NCBI GenBank assembly: GCA_045658645.1
Contig: JAZOVJ010000054.1
Coordinates: forward strand, 9,534 to 73,533
Reading direction: 5' to 3'
Origin: UBA1738 sp045658645
GTDB lineage: Bacteria; Bacillota; Clostridia; UBA1381
DNA: 64,000 bases
Positions within the stretch are counted from its first letter, which is position 1, and each line of letters starts with the position of its first letter. Below the pieces are notes generated by a model, which was not told the origin of the DNA, searched no databases, and saw nothing but the letters and a program-made list of their open reading frames with translations. Shown piece by piece: positions 1 through 8,460 of the stretch. A program made the position numbers and the translations under genes.

Positions 1-374
1 GTGTTGAGTTTTTTCTTTTTGCAATATATGGTGGTAGACAGAACTGCACCGATTATAGCACCATAAATGGCAATTCCGCCCTCCCAGATTTTAAATATGT
101 TCCAGAAACTGCCGATTGAGCCCCAGTCAAAAATGCAATAGTAAAGCCTTGCACAGATGATAGAAGAAATAAGACCCCAGAAACAAATATCGAAAATATG
201 GTCAGGGTCAACGCCTCGCTTTTTGGCAGTAAGGCTTACGAAAATAAATCCAAGCATAAAACCTGTCAGAATACATATTGCGTACCAGAAAATCGGTCTT
301 GAAAATGCTGTAAACGCCACACGGTTTACGCTGAAAGAAAGGTTAAGACCGGGAAAAGCAATTGTGTTTACCAT
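1..374 (-). CDS. lgt: Prolipoprotein diacylglyceryl transferase, N-terminal part
   Basis: Lgt transfers diacylglycerol from phosphatidylglycerol to the lipobox cysteine of prolipoproteins in the membrane. Only about 124 N-terminal codons are present; the gene continues past the left edge of the window. The translation from ATG at 374 shows hydrophobic segments, an ARLYYC stretch and IWEGGIAIYGAIIGA, which matches the conserved Lgt WEGG(L/I)AIxGG block. The start codon lies one base after the tex stop (376-378), and its Shine-Dalgarno AGGAGG sits inside the last codons of tex, so the two are probably translationally coupled. Family assignment is by motif. Confidence 0.9.
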   Translation of the reverse strand, partial: MVNTIAFPGLNLSFSVNRVAFTAFSRPIFWYAICILTGFMLGFIFVSLTAKKRGVDPDHIFDICFWGLISSIICARLYYCIFDWGSIGSFWNIFKIWEGGIAIYGAIIGAVLSTTIYCKKKKLN

Positions 375-375
375 A

Positions 376-2526
376 CTATGCCTCCTTTATTGAAAGAGAA
401 ATCCTCTTTTTCTTAACATCAACATCAAGGATTTTGACCTTTACTATATCTCCTACAGAAAGAACATCAAGAGGATGCTTTATATATTTATTCGAAATGT
501 GTGAAATATGAACCAATCCGTCCTGATGGACGCCGATGTCAACAAATGCACCAAAGTCAATTACGTTACGGACAGTTCCTTTCATAACCATACCAGCTTT
601 CAGGTCCTCGATACTCATAACATCAGACATTAAAATTGGTTGAGGCAATTCTTCTCTCGGGTCACGTCCGCGCTTTAAAAGTCCGTCCGCAATATCACGA
701 AGAGTGGGAACGCCAACGCCCAAAAGCTCTGCAAGTTTATTTATATCCTGTTTTTTCAGTCTGTCCTTTAAATCTGCAATATTTCCGCCTGCAACATCAT
801 CAAGGGTGTAGCCGAGTTTTTCTAAAAGACCTTTCGCAGCATCATAGCTTTCAGGGTGAACGGAAGTGTTGTCAAACACGTTCTTTCCGTCAGTTATGCG
901 AAGAAAACCTGCACACTGTTCAAAGGCTTTCTTGCCCAGTTTTGCTACCTTCAAAAGCTGATTTCTGTCTACAAACTTTCCGTTTTCTTCTCGGTATGCG
1001 GTGATGTTTTTCGCAACAGTTGAATTAATTCCCGCAACGTATGATAAAAGTGACGGTGATGCGGTGTTCAAGTCAACACCAACGCTGTTAACGCAGGTCT
1101 CAACAACGCCGCCTAAAGCCTCGCCTAAAAGTTTCTGATTCATATCGTGCTGATATTGACCGACACCGATGGCTTTCGGGTCAATCTTAACAAGCTCTGC
1201 AAGTGGGTCCTGCAAACGTCTTGCGATAGATACCGCACTACGTAAGGATACGTCAAATTCAGGAAATTCCTCTGTCGCAAGTTTTGATGCGGAGTAAACC
1301 GATGCGCCTGCCTCGCTTACTACCATATAATAAACTTCCCGGTCAATTTCCTTTATCATTTCTGCAACAAGCGCTTCAGTTTCCTTTGATGCCGTTCCAT
1401 TACCGATTGAAACAAGGTTAACGCTGTGTTTATTAATAAGATTTTTAAGTATATTCTTTGCCTTTTCTTTGTCGTGGACAGGAAGAGTGCAGTAAACAAC
1501 ATTTGTGTCCAAAACTTTTCCCGTATCGTCAACTACGGCAACCTTGCAACCTGTTCTGTAGCCCGGGTCAAGCCCTAAAACAACCCTTCCCTTAATCGGT
1601 GGCTGTAAAAGAAGACCGCTTAAGTTTTTGGAGAACACCTTAATTGCAGCTTCTTCGGCGCGCTCGGTTAAAAGGTTTCTGATTTCGGTTTCAACTGACG
1701 GTGCAATTAAACGCTTGTAGCTGTCCTCTATTGCAAGGGATACTGTATCACGTGAGCCTGATGCCTTATCGGAAAGCACCTCGCCCTTTATATAGTCGTG
1801 AATAATACTCTCTTCAATATCAAGCTTTGCAGACAAAAATCCGTCCTTTTCACCTCGGTTAATGGCAAGAACTCTGTGATTTGCAAGTTTTGATAAAGGC
1901 TCGGAGAAATCGTAGTACATACTGTAAACGCTGTCCTCTTCCTTTGTCTGTTTGGTTCGCATAACACCGCCTGATAAGGTGAGCGCACGAATTTTCTTTC
2001 GGAACTCTGCGTTGTCTGAAATGGTTTCAGCTATTATATCCATAGCGCCTGCTATGGCGTCCTCAACGGTTTCAACGCCTTTTTCGGTATCAATAAACGG
2101 CTCTGCCAGAACTTCTGCCGGTTCGGTTGACTCCTGTGAAAAGATAAGGTCAGCCAAAGGCTCAAGACCTTTTTCCTTTGCAATCATTGCACGAGTACGG
2201 CGCTTTGGTCTGAACGGCCTGTATATATCGTCAATTTCCGTAACGGTTTTTGCGTTCTCTATGGCAAGGCGTATTTCGTCAGTAAGATTACCCTGCTCAT
2301 CAATCAGGCGTGTAACCTCCTCCTTTTTTGCCTCGATGTTGCGAAGAGTTTCCAAACGTCTTGAAAGCTCGCGCAGAACCTCGTCAGAAAGCTCACCTGT
2401 TGCCTCTTTTCTGTAACGTGCAATAAAAGGAATGGTGTTTCCCTCGTCAATAAGTTTCAGGGTGTTCACAATCTGGAATTCCCGAAGATTGAATTCCTGC
2501 ATAAGTATGGTTGCAATTTTGTCCAT
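376..2526 (-). CDS. tex: Tex-family RNA-binding transcription accessory protein
   Basis: Tex-type nucleic-acid-binding protein of 716 residues. The N-terminal Tex domain carries the typical GNTIPFIARYRKEATG and RPKRRTRA blocks. A YqgF/RNase H-like domain contains LGLDPGYRTG near residue 318, followed by helix-hairpin-helix repeats around 480-560 and a C-terminal S1 RNA-binding domain (about 642-716). An ATG at 2622 is in frame, but the best promoter (-35 at 2583-2588, -10 at 2560-2565) would start transcription near 2553, so that start is rejected. ATG 2526 is preceded by GGCGGAGG at a good distance; ATG 2544 is a second option. lgt follows immediately. Tex is broadly conserved and linked to transcription and toxin expression; its exact role is not shown by sequence. 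Confidence 0.93.
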   Translation of the reverse strand: MDKIATILMQEFNLREFQIVNTLKLIDEGNTIPFIARYRKEATGELSDEVLRELSRRLETLRNIEAKKEEVTRLIDEQGNLTDEIRLAIENAKTVTEIDDIYRPFRPKRRTRAMIAKEKGLEPLADLIFSQESTEPAEVLAEPFIDTEKGVETVEDAIAGAMDIIAETISDNAEFRKKIRALTLSGGVMRTKQTKEEDSVYSMYYDFSEPLSKLANHRVLAINRGEKDGFLSAKLDIEESIIHDYIKGEVLSDKASGSRDTVSLAIEDSYKRLIAPSVETEIRNLLTERAEEAAIKVFSKNLSGLLLQPPIKGRVVLGLDPGYRTGCKVAVVDDTGKVLDTNVVYCTLPVHDKEKAKNILKNLINKHSVNLVSIGNGTASKETEALVAEMIKEIDREVYYMVVSEAGASVYSASKLATEEFPEFDVSLRSAVSIARRLQDPLAELVKIDPKAIGVGQYQHDMNQKLLGEALGGVVETCVNSVGVDLNTASPSLLSYVAGINSTVAKNITAYREENGKFVDRNQLLKVAKLGKKAFEQCAGFLRITDGKNVFDNTSVHPESYDAAKGLLEKLGYTLDDVAGGNIADLKDRLKKQDINKLAELLGVGVPTLRDIADGLLKRGRDPREELPQPILMSDVMSIEDLKAGMVMKGTVRNVIDFGAFVDIGVHQDGLVHISHISNKYIKHPLDVLSVGDIVKVKILDVDVKKKRISLSIKEA

Positions 2527-2559
2527 CAAAATATCCTCCGCCATAAAATAACTACCACT

Positions 2560-2588
2560 ATTATATAACGGAATACGGGCATTTACAA
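2560..2588 (-). promoter_or_regulatory. Predicted sigma-A promoter of tex-lgt
   Basis: Read on the minus strand, TTGTAA (2588-2583) is separated by 17 bp from TATAAT (2565-2560). The predicted transcript starts near 2553, upstream of the preferred tex ATG at 2526. Confidence 0.7.
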
Positions 2589-2680
2589 GCGGAATAAGAC
2601 ATTTATGAAATTTATATAACATAGCGGTAATATTTGTAATATAAACTCAAAAAAAATTTAAAAAAATTTATTCAAAACTA

Positions 2681-2709
2681 TTGATATTTGAGAAAATATA
2701 TTATATAAT
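2681..2709 (+). promoter_or_regulatory. Predicted sigma-A promoter of the dcw cluster
   Basis: TTGATA (2681-2686) and TATAAT (2704-2709) are separated by 17 bp, close to consensus. This lies directly upstream of mraZ and should drive the cell-division and cell-wall cluster. Confidence 0.85.
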
Positions 2710-2744
2710 GGGAGAGTAATGGAGTGGATTGGAGTGTTTGGGAG
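2709..2744 (+). promoter_or_regulatory. Putative MraZ operator (four TGGRG boxes)
   Basis: Four TGGGAG/TGGAG boxes begin at 2709, 2720, 2730 and 2739, so they repeat every 9-11 bp on one face of the helix, just downstream of the -10 box. MraZ is known to bind tandem TGGG-type repeats upstream of its own gene, so this fits an autoregulatory operator. The match is by eye. Confidence 0.65.
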
Positions 2745-2795
2745 GAAAAACAACCCAATTCAGTCAAAAATTCCCAAAAGAAAGGATGGTGCCGG

Positions 2796-3239
2796 ATGGT
2801 TAATTTTGTTGGAAAATATCCAAGACAATTAGATGAACGCGGAAGATTTATATTGCCTGCAAAAATCAGAGAAAAACTGTCAGGCACAGTCTATATAACA
2901 CAGTCACCTGTTGATGCGTGTTTAAATCTTTACACAGAGGACGAATGGGAAGCGATTGCACAAAAAGTGAGGGCACTTCCTACGGTGACTGACAGAAACG
3001 CTGCAGCACTCCAGAGAACACTTTTCGGAAATGCCATTTCCTGCGATTTGGACAAGCAGGGAAGAATTCCGTTAAATCAGGAGCTTATAGCCTTTGCGAA
3101 TATGAAGAAAGACATAATGCTTGTAGGCGTTAATGCAAAGCTTGAAATCTGGGATTCAGAGGAATGGAACAAGGCAAGCCAGGCGATTGATGCCGATAGT
3201 GTTATTGAAGGTATTGCAAAATACGAAATCAATATATGA
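2796..3239 (+). CDS. mraZ: Transcriptional regulator MraZ
   Basis: MraZ is an AbrB-fold (SpoVT-like) DNA-binding protein that heads the dcw cluster and represses its own promoter. The protein has 147 residues, usual for the family, and begins MVNFVGKYPRQLDERGRF with the conserved N-terminal LDERGR block; a second half-domain repeats it at LDKQGRIPL. An upstream in-frame ATG at 2724 lies within the operator boxes, lacks a ribosome binding site and is rejected; ATG 2796 has AAAGGA nine bases upstream. The rsmH ribosome binding site overlaps the mraZ stop, as expected for an operon. Confidence 0.96.
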   Translation: MVNFVGKYPRQLDERGRFILPAKIREKLSGTVYITQSPVDACLNLYTEDEWEAIAQKVRALPTVTDRNAAALQRTLFGNAISCDLDKQGRIPLNQELIAFANMKKDIMLVGVNAKLEIWDSEEWNKASQAIDADSVIEGIAKYEINI

Positions 3240-3248
3240 GGATAAGCT

Positions 3249-4181
3249 ATGGAATTTAAACATTATTCCGTAATGCTTTCGGAAACAGTAGACGCTCTTA
3301 ATGTGAAAGACGGCGGCATATATGCTGACGGAACCCTTGGCGGTGGCGGGCATTCACACGAGATATTATCCCGTGCGGAGAATATACGTCTTATAGGTAT
3401 AGACCAGGACTTGGATGCTCACAAAGCGGCAAAGCAAAGACTTTCAAAGTTTGGCGACAAGGTTACATACGTAAACGATAATTTCAAGAACGTAGCGAAG
3501 GTTCTTGACGAGCTTGGAATTGACGAAATAGACGGTATGGTTTTAGACCTTGGGGTTTCTTCGTATCAGCTTGATAATGAGGAACGTGGGTTTTCATATA
3601 TGAAATCAGCACCGCTTGATATGAGAATGAACCAGAATAATAACTTTTCTGCGTATGACGTGGTAAACGGATATACAGAGGACCAGCTTACCGAAATCTT
3701 CTACCGTTACGGCGAGGAGAACTGGTCAAGAAGAGTTGCAAAGTTTATTTGCGAAAAGAGAGCGGAAGCACCTATTGAAACAACAGGCGAGCTTTCTGAA
3801 ATAATAAAAGCGGCAATACCGAAAAATGCAAGAAAGGATGAGCTTCATCCCGAAAAACGTATTTTTCAGGCAATAAGAATAGAAGTAAACGGCGAGCTTG
3901 AAATTTTAAAAGGTGCCGTTTGTGACATAGTAAAACGACTCAAAAAAGGCGGCAGACTTGCCGTAATAACCTTCCACTCGCTGGAGGACAGAATAATAAA
4001 GCAGGTATTTCAGGAGCTTGCAAAAGGTTGTACCTGCCCGCCGGAGTTTCCTGTATGTGTATGCGGAAAGAAACCGGAAATTAAAGTGATAACAAGAAAA
4101 CCAATACTGCCCACCAAAGAGGAACTTGAAGAAAATTCAAGGTCAAAGAGTGCAAAGTTAAGGGTGGCAGAAAAACTATAA
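3249..4181 (+). CDS. rsmH: 16S rRNA (cytosine1402-N4)-methyltransferase
   Basis: RsmH (MraW) methylates N4 of C1402 in the decoding centre of 16S rRNA using S-adenosylmethionine. The 310-residue protein has the family start (HYSVMLSE), the glycine-rich SAM loop GTLGGGGHS at about 28-36, the LDLGVSSYQLD block and the late VITFHSLEDRI motif. It is the second gene of the dcw cluster, nine bases after mraZ, with GAGGATA as its ribosome binding site. Confidence 0.97.
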   Translation: MEFKHYSVMLSETVDALNVKDGGIYADGTLGGGGHSHEILSRAENIRLIGIDQDLDAHKAAKQRLSKFGDKVTYVNDNFKNVAKVLDELGIDEIDGMVLDLGVSSYQLDNEERGFSYMKSAPLDMRMNQNNNFSAYDVVNGYTEDQLTEIFYRYGEENWSRRVAKFICEKRAEAPIETTGELSEIIKAAIPKNARKDELHPEKRIFQAIRIEVNGELEILKGAVCDIVKRLKKGGRLAVITFHSLEDRIIKQVFQELAKGCTCPPEFPVCVCGKKPEIKVITRKPILPTKEELEENSRSKSAKLRVAEKL

Positions 4182-4200
4182 CGAAAGGATGTTTGGCTCG

Positions 4201-4662
4201 ATGGGATACAATGGAAATCTTGCATACGACTGGGAGTTTTATGAAAACACAGCCAGAGTGCAGAGAAAAGTTGAAGAACACAGACAGCAAAACAAAACTA
4301 AAGCAAAAGCGAAAGAAGCTAAATTACATAAAACAGTAAGTATTTGTGCTATAATGCTTGCACTTTGTGCCGGATTTATGATTTCAAGGAATGTGGCAGT
4401 ATACGAAAGCAGAAATGACGTTGCAGCACTTCAAAAGGAGCTTAATCAGCTGAAGGAATATTCAAGCCAGAAGGCTTTTGAGCTTGACCAGAGTCTTGAC
4501 CTTGAACTTATTGAAGAAACCGCAAAAAAGAAGCTTGGAATGGCACGACCTGAAAAGTATCAGATTGTTTATGTAAATATCAAGCAGGACGATGTTACAG
4601 AGGTAACAGCAAACGAAGTGGAAGGAATAAAGGGAGCACTTAGCATATTCGGGGAAGAATAA
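4201..4662 (+). CDS. ftsL: FtsL-like cell division protein
   Basis: Small bitopic division protein of 153 residues: a basic N-terminal tail, one membrane segment at about 45-67, then a coiled-coil-like outer region and a short C-terminal part (KLGMARPEKYQIV) typical of FtsL/DivIC proteins. FtsL joins the FtsB/DivIC and FtsQ/DivIB complex that activates septal synthesis. Position between rsmH and the PBP is the classic place for ftsL and carries much of the assignment, since sequence conservation is low. ATG 4201 is preferred over 4189 because AAAGGA at 4184-4189 would touch the earlier codon. Confidence 0.85.
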   Translation: MGYNGNLAYDWEFYENTARVQRKVEEHRQQNKTKAKAKEAKLHKTVSICAIMLALCAGFMISRNVAVYESRNDVAALQKELNQLKEYSSQKAFELDQSLDLELIEETAKKKLGMARPEKYQIVYVNIKQDDVTEVTANEVEGIKGALSIFGEE

Positions 4663-4707
4663 TAATAGAGTATATTTAGATATATGTATGGATAGGAATG
4701 GTACAGA

Positions 4708-6936
4708 ATGACTTTAGGCAAAATGAAGAGAAGGTCTCTTGTATTGTTTGCGCTGATGGCAGTAGTCCTCGGCGCACTTATATTTAGAATAGGTTATTGG
4801 CAGATAGTTCGCGGAAACGAGATGAAGGAAGCAGTTCTTCGCCAACAGACCAGCGAAGCGGCTATACACGCAAGCCGAGGTACAATCTATGACCGAAATC
4901 AGAAGGTGCTTGCGGAAAGTGCTACAGTTAACACGGTTGTTTGTAACCCGCAACAAATCAAAAAAGACAGAAGCGAGCTTATAGTCGCATCACACCTTGC
5001 CGAAATTCTTGGCATGGACAAGGAAGAAATTTTAGAGAAGTTAACAAAGAACAATCAGTTCCAGTATATAAAAAAGAGAGTAACCGTTGAAGAGGCGGAC
5101 GCAATAAAGAAACTTAAGGATAGCTCAGTCGACAAGGAAATGGCTAAGCTTTTTTCTGGTATTTATTTTGAGGAGGACTCAAAGAGATACTATCAATACA
5201 ATATCGCATCGCATATCATTGGTTTTACAGGATATGATAATAACGGAATGCAGGGTATTGAGAGAACCTTTGACGATTATCTGATGGGAAGAGCAGGAAG
5301 CGTGCTTTCTGCAAGAACAGCATCGGGTCTTTCCTCCGAATATCAATACGAAGAGGCGTATGATGCACAAAAGGGTGACGATGTAGTTCTTACAATAGAT
5401 GAAACAATTCAGTCAATCTTAGAGAAATATTTAGAGCAGGCGTGTGTGGAAAACCAGTTAAAAGAGGGTGCCTGCGGAATTGTTATGAATCCGCAGACAG
5501 GCGAAATTTTGGCAATGGCAACAAAGCCGGACTTTGACCTTAACAAGCCGACAGACCTGACACGATTTAAAAAGTATGCAATACAGATGGATACCGCCTT
5601 TGCAAATGCCGAGTCAGAAGATGACGAGGTGGCAAATGAGGCTATTGCGTCAATAAGAAACAAGATGTGGAGAAATAAGGCACTTTCAGACACATATGAG
5701 CCGGGTTCCACATTTAAGATTTTGACTGCCGCTATGGCACTGGAAGAGGGAGCGGCAAGCTTAAGTACGCAGTTCTTCTGCTCCGGGTCTAAACAGGTTG
5801 CGGACAGAACTATCAGATGCCATAAAACTGCAGGTCATGGTGCAGAGGATTTTGCAAGAGGCGTAATCAATTCCTGCAACGTTGTGTTTATGGATTTGGG
5901 AGAAAGGCTCGGAAGTTCGAAGTTCCAGGAATACTTTAAGGCATTTGGTCTTACACAAAAAACAGGTATAGAGCTTATCGGTGAGTCGGGCAGTGTTTAC
6001 TATCACGGAAAAATGTCCGAAACAGATATTGCAACAAGTTCATTCGGTCAGGGATTTTCTGTTACACCGATGCAGATGATTACGGCTATTTCTTCCGTTA
6101 TAAACGGCGGAAATCTTATGAAACCGCAGATTGTAAAGGAAATCAGAAATCGTGGCGGAATTGTAAAAAGCTTTTATCCTGAGGTTGTAAACCGTGTAAT
6201 TTCAGCAGAAACTTCAGCAACCATGCGAAGCATTTTGGAAAGCGTTGTAAATGACCCTAAGGGTACAGGTAAGAATGCATATATTAAGGGATACCGCATC
6301 GGCGGAAAAACAGGAACATCAGAAAAAGGACGTAACAATAACAAGCGTATTGCATCGTTCGTAGGTTTTGCTCCTGCTGATGACCCGCAGCTTATCTGCC
6401 TTGTAATGTTCGATGAACCGCAGGTTGCAAACAAGTACGGCGGAACTATTGCAGCACCGGTAGCAGGGGCAATATTGGAAGAAGCACTTGAATATATGGG
6501 CGTTGAAAGACAGTACACAGAGGAAGAGGCGATGTCTGTTTCCGTGGCGGTCCCTGACCTTCGTGAACAGTCGGTAACTGTTGCAAAGGAAAGTATAGAT
6601 GCAAAACGCCTTAACATAAAGGTTGTGGGAAATGGTGATACAGTTGTTGACCAGCTCCCTAAGCCGGGTATGACCATAGGCGAAAACTCAACCATAATTA
6701 TATATACAGAAGCTCGTGACGAAAACAAAAAGGTATCAGTACCTGACGTTACAGGACTGACCGTTGCACAGGCGAAGAAACGTCTTGAGGATTCAGGACT
6801 CAACTTCGAGGTTGCAGGTGCGGGACTTACAGGAACGGACGGAGCTTTTGCATTTAAGCAGAGTATAGCACCGGGAACGCAGGTTGAACCGGCGACAGTA
6901 GTAAGCGTTGAGTTCAGACACGCATCATCAGACTAA
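4708..6936 (+). CDS. Class B penicillin-binding protein with PASTA domains (FtsI/SpoVD type)
   Basis: Septal or sporulation peptidoglycan transpeptidase of 742 residues. It has an N-terminal membrane anchor (about 9-32), a dimerisation domain beginning near RGTIYDRN, then the transpeptidase domain with active-site SxxK (Ser334-Lys337 in GSTFK), SxN (Ser389-Cys-Asn391) and KTG (534-536). Two PASTA domains follow at about 613-671 and 677-740; such domains bind muropeptides or lipid II. The gene stands where pbpB/spoVD occur, after ftsL and before murE. Only one such PBP is encoded here, so sequence alone does not say whether it serves vegetative division, the spore cortex or both. ATG 4708 has AGGA ten bases upstream. 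Confidence 0.93.
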   Translation: MTLGKMKRRSLVLFALMAVVLGALIFRIGYWQIVRGNEMKEAVLRQQTSEAAIHASRGTIYDRNQKVLAESATVNTVVCNPQQIKKDRSELIVASHLAEILGMDKEEILEKLTKNNQFQYIKKRVTVEEADAIKKLKDSSVDKEMAKLFSGIYFEEDSKRYYQYNIASHIIGFTGYDNNGMQGIERTFDDYLMGRAGSVLSARTASGLSSEYQYEEAYDAQKGDDVVLTIDETIQSILEKYLEQACVENQLKEGACGIVMNPQTGEILAMATKPDFDLNKPTDLTRFKKYAIQMDTAFANAESEDDEVANEAIASIRNKMWRNKALSDTYEPGSTFKILTAAMALEEGAASLSTQFFCSGSKQVADRTIRCHKTAGHGAEDFARGVINSCNVVFMDLGERLGSSKFQEYFKAFGLTQKTGIELIGESGSVYYHGKMSETDIATSSFGQGFSVTPMQMITAISSVINGGNLMKPQIVKEIRNRGGIVKSFYPEVVNRVISAETSATMRSILESVVNDPKGTGKNAYIKGYRIGGKTGTSEKGRNNNKRIASFVGFAPADDPQLICLVMFDEPQVANKYGGTIAAPVAGAILEEALEYMGVERQYTEEEAMSVSVAVPDLREQSVTVAKESIDAKRLNIKVVGNGDTVVDQLPKPGMTIGENSTIIIYTEARDENKKVSVPDVTGLTVAQAKKRLEDSGLNFEVAGAGLTGTDGAFAFKQSIAPGTQVEPATVVSVEFRHASSD

Positions 6937-6950
6937 TAATAGAAAAAACA

Positions 6951-6970
6951 GGGCGAACCTTTGTTCGCCC
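6951..6970 (+). terminator. Hairpin between pbp and murE, weak terminator or attenuator
   Basis: GGGCGAAC and GTTCGCCC form an 8-bp stem with a CTTT loop, preceded by an A-tract. The following bases (GGCTTTGCTTT) are only moderately U-rich, so complete termination is doubtful and partial attenuation inside the operon is more likely. Confidence 0.5.
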
Positions 6971-7032
6971 GGCTTTGCTTTAATGAAATAATGCGAAAAT
7001 GGGGTTTTTTAGACGAATTAAAGGATTTTGTT

Positions 7033-8454
7033 ATGTTAGCAAGTAAAATTTTTGAAGAAAAGTGGATATGGCAGGATGTGGAAGCCTACGACATTACCAT
7101 TGACTCACGAAGCGTGGAAAATGGCAGTGTATTTGTGTGTATCCGAGGCGCGAATGTTGACGGTCACGATTATGCAAAAATGGCAGAGGAAAAGGGAGCA
7201 GTTTGCGTTGTGGCAGAAGAGGAACTTTCTCTTAACATTCCGTGCATAGTATATCCCGACACAAAAATCGCACTTTCCCAAATTGCATCAAAATTCTACG
7301 AAAGTCCTGAGGAAAAGCTTCATCTGGTAGGAATAACCGGAACAAACGGCAAGACCTCGGTAAGCTATTTTATAAAGAAAATTCTTGAAACACAGGGGAA
7401 AAAAGTCGGAATTATCGGCACTAATGAAATTCTGGTGGGAGATAGGGAGGTTGGAATAAAATCTTCGACACCTACAACACCAAATTCACTGGAGCTTAGA
7501 AAAATATTTGCTAAAATGGTAGAAATGGGTGCAGAGTATGTTGTTATGGAGGTTTCATCACACGCTCTGGATTTGCATAGAGTTTACGGACTCACCTATG
7601 ATGTGGGCGTTTTTACAAACCTGACCCGTGACCATCTTGACTATCATAAAACTATGGAAAACTATTTCCTTGCAAAGAAAAAACTGTTTTCTATTTCAAA
7701 GGTTGGAGTTGTAAATTGCGATGACGAATACGGAAACAGAATTTTATGTGAGGATAAAAACAATAAAATAAGTGTTGGCATAAAGGATGCCGACCTTTTG
7801 GCAAAGGACATCGAAATTGACGAAAAAGGCGTTAAATTTAACGTATTGTATAAAGGAAACGAGTATCCTGTAGAGCTTCCTGTATCGGGTATGTTCAGCG
7901 TGTATAACGGGCTTTGTGCATTCGGCGGTGCTTTGGCGCTTGGGATTGAGCCTTGTGATATAGCAAGCGGACTTTCAAAAACAGGCGGGGTTTTGGGAAG
8001 ACTTGAACGAGTTGACACAAACACCGATTTTTCGGTAATAATAGATTACGCTCACACGCCTGACGGACTGGAAAACGTTCTTTCTGCAGTAAATTCCTTT
8101 AAAAAGGGAAGATGCATAGCAGTTTTTGGCTGTGGCGGTGACAGAGATGCAACAAAACGCCCGATTATGGGTGAAATCGGCACAAGAATGGCAGACGTTG
8201 CCATAATAACATCGGATAATCCAAGATGTGAAGACCCGATTAAGATAATAGAAGACATAGTTCTCGGTGCTGTAGACGGAAAATATACCGTTGTTGAAAA
8301 CAGAAGAGAAGCTATAAAATATGCCTTATCACTTGCAAAAAAAGACGATATAGTCCTGCTTTTAGGTAAAGGTCAGGAAACCTATCAGATAATAGGCAAG
8401 GAAAAGATACACTTTGATGAAAGGGAAATAGTAAAAGAAATTTTGGGAGAATAG
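7033..8454 (+). CDS. murE: UDP-MurNAc-L-Ala-D-Glu:meso-diaminopimelate ligase
   Basis: MurE adds the third residue to the peptidoglycan precursor in the cytoplasm, using ATP. The protein (473 residues) has the Mur-ligase ATP loop GITGTNGKTS near residue 100 and a C-terminal DNPRCEDP motif near 395; DNPR is the signature of meso-diaminopimelate-adding enzymes, so this organism probably has A1-gamma peptidoglycan. The open frame extends to 6961, but that start lies inside the hairpin at 6951-6970; ATG 7033 has AAAGGA (7020-7025) at good spacing. murF follows after six bases. Confidence 0.95.
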   Translation: MLASKIFEEKWIWQDVEAYDITIDSRSVENGSVFVCIRGANVDGHDYAKMAEEKGAVCVVAEEELSLNIPCIVYPDTKIALSQIASKFYESPEEKLHLVGITGTNGKTSVSYFIKKILETQGKKVGIIGTNEILVGDREVGIKSSTPTTPNSLELRKIFAKMVEMGAEYVVMEVSSHALDLHRVYGLTYDVGVFTNLTRDHLDYHKTMENYFLAKKKLFSISKVGVVNCDDEYGNRILCEDKNNKISVGIKDADLLAKDIEIDEKGVKFNVLYKGNEYPVELPVSGMFSVYNGLCAFGGALALGIEPCDIASGLSKTGGVLGRLERVDTNTDFSVIIDYAHTPDGLENVLSAVNSFKKGRCIAVFGCGGDRDATKRPIMGEIGTRMADVAIITSDNPRCEDPIKIIEDIVLGAVDGKYTVVENRREAIKYALSLAKKDDIVLLLGKGQETYQIIGKEKIHFDEREIVKEILGE

Positions 8455-8460
8455 AACAGA

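Noticed and set aside
2527..2622. N-terminal extension of tex from ATG 2622
   Set aside because: It lies upstream of the predicted transcription start and has no ribosome binding site; the family start fits ATG 2526.
6174..6803. 209-codon frame antisense to the PBP gene
   Set aside because: It is a shadow of the well-supported PBP frame with no ribosome binding site or recognisable domain; the same holds for the other antisense frames in the window.
6961..7032. murE start at 6961 or 6991
   Set aside because: 6961 is inside a hairpin and neither has a good ribosome binding site, while 7033 has AAAGGA at proper spacing.
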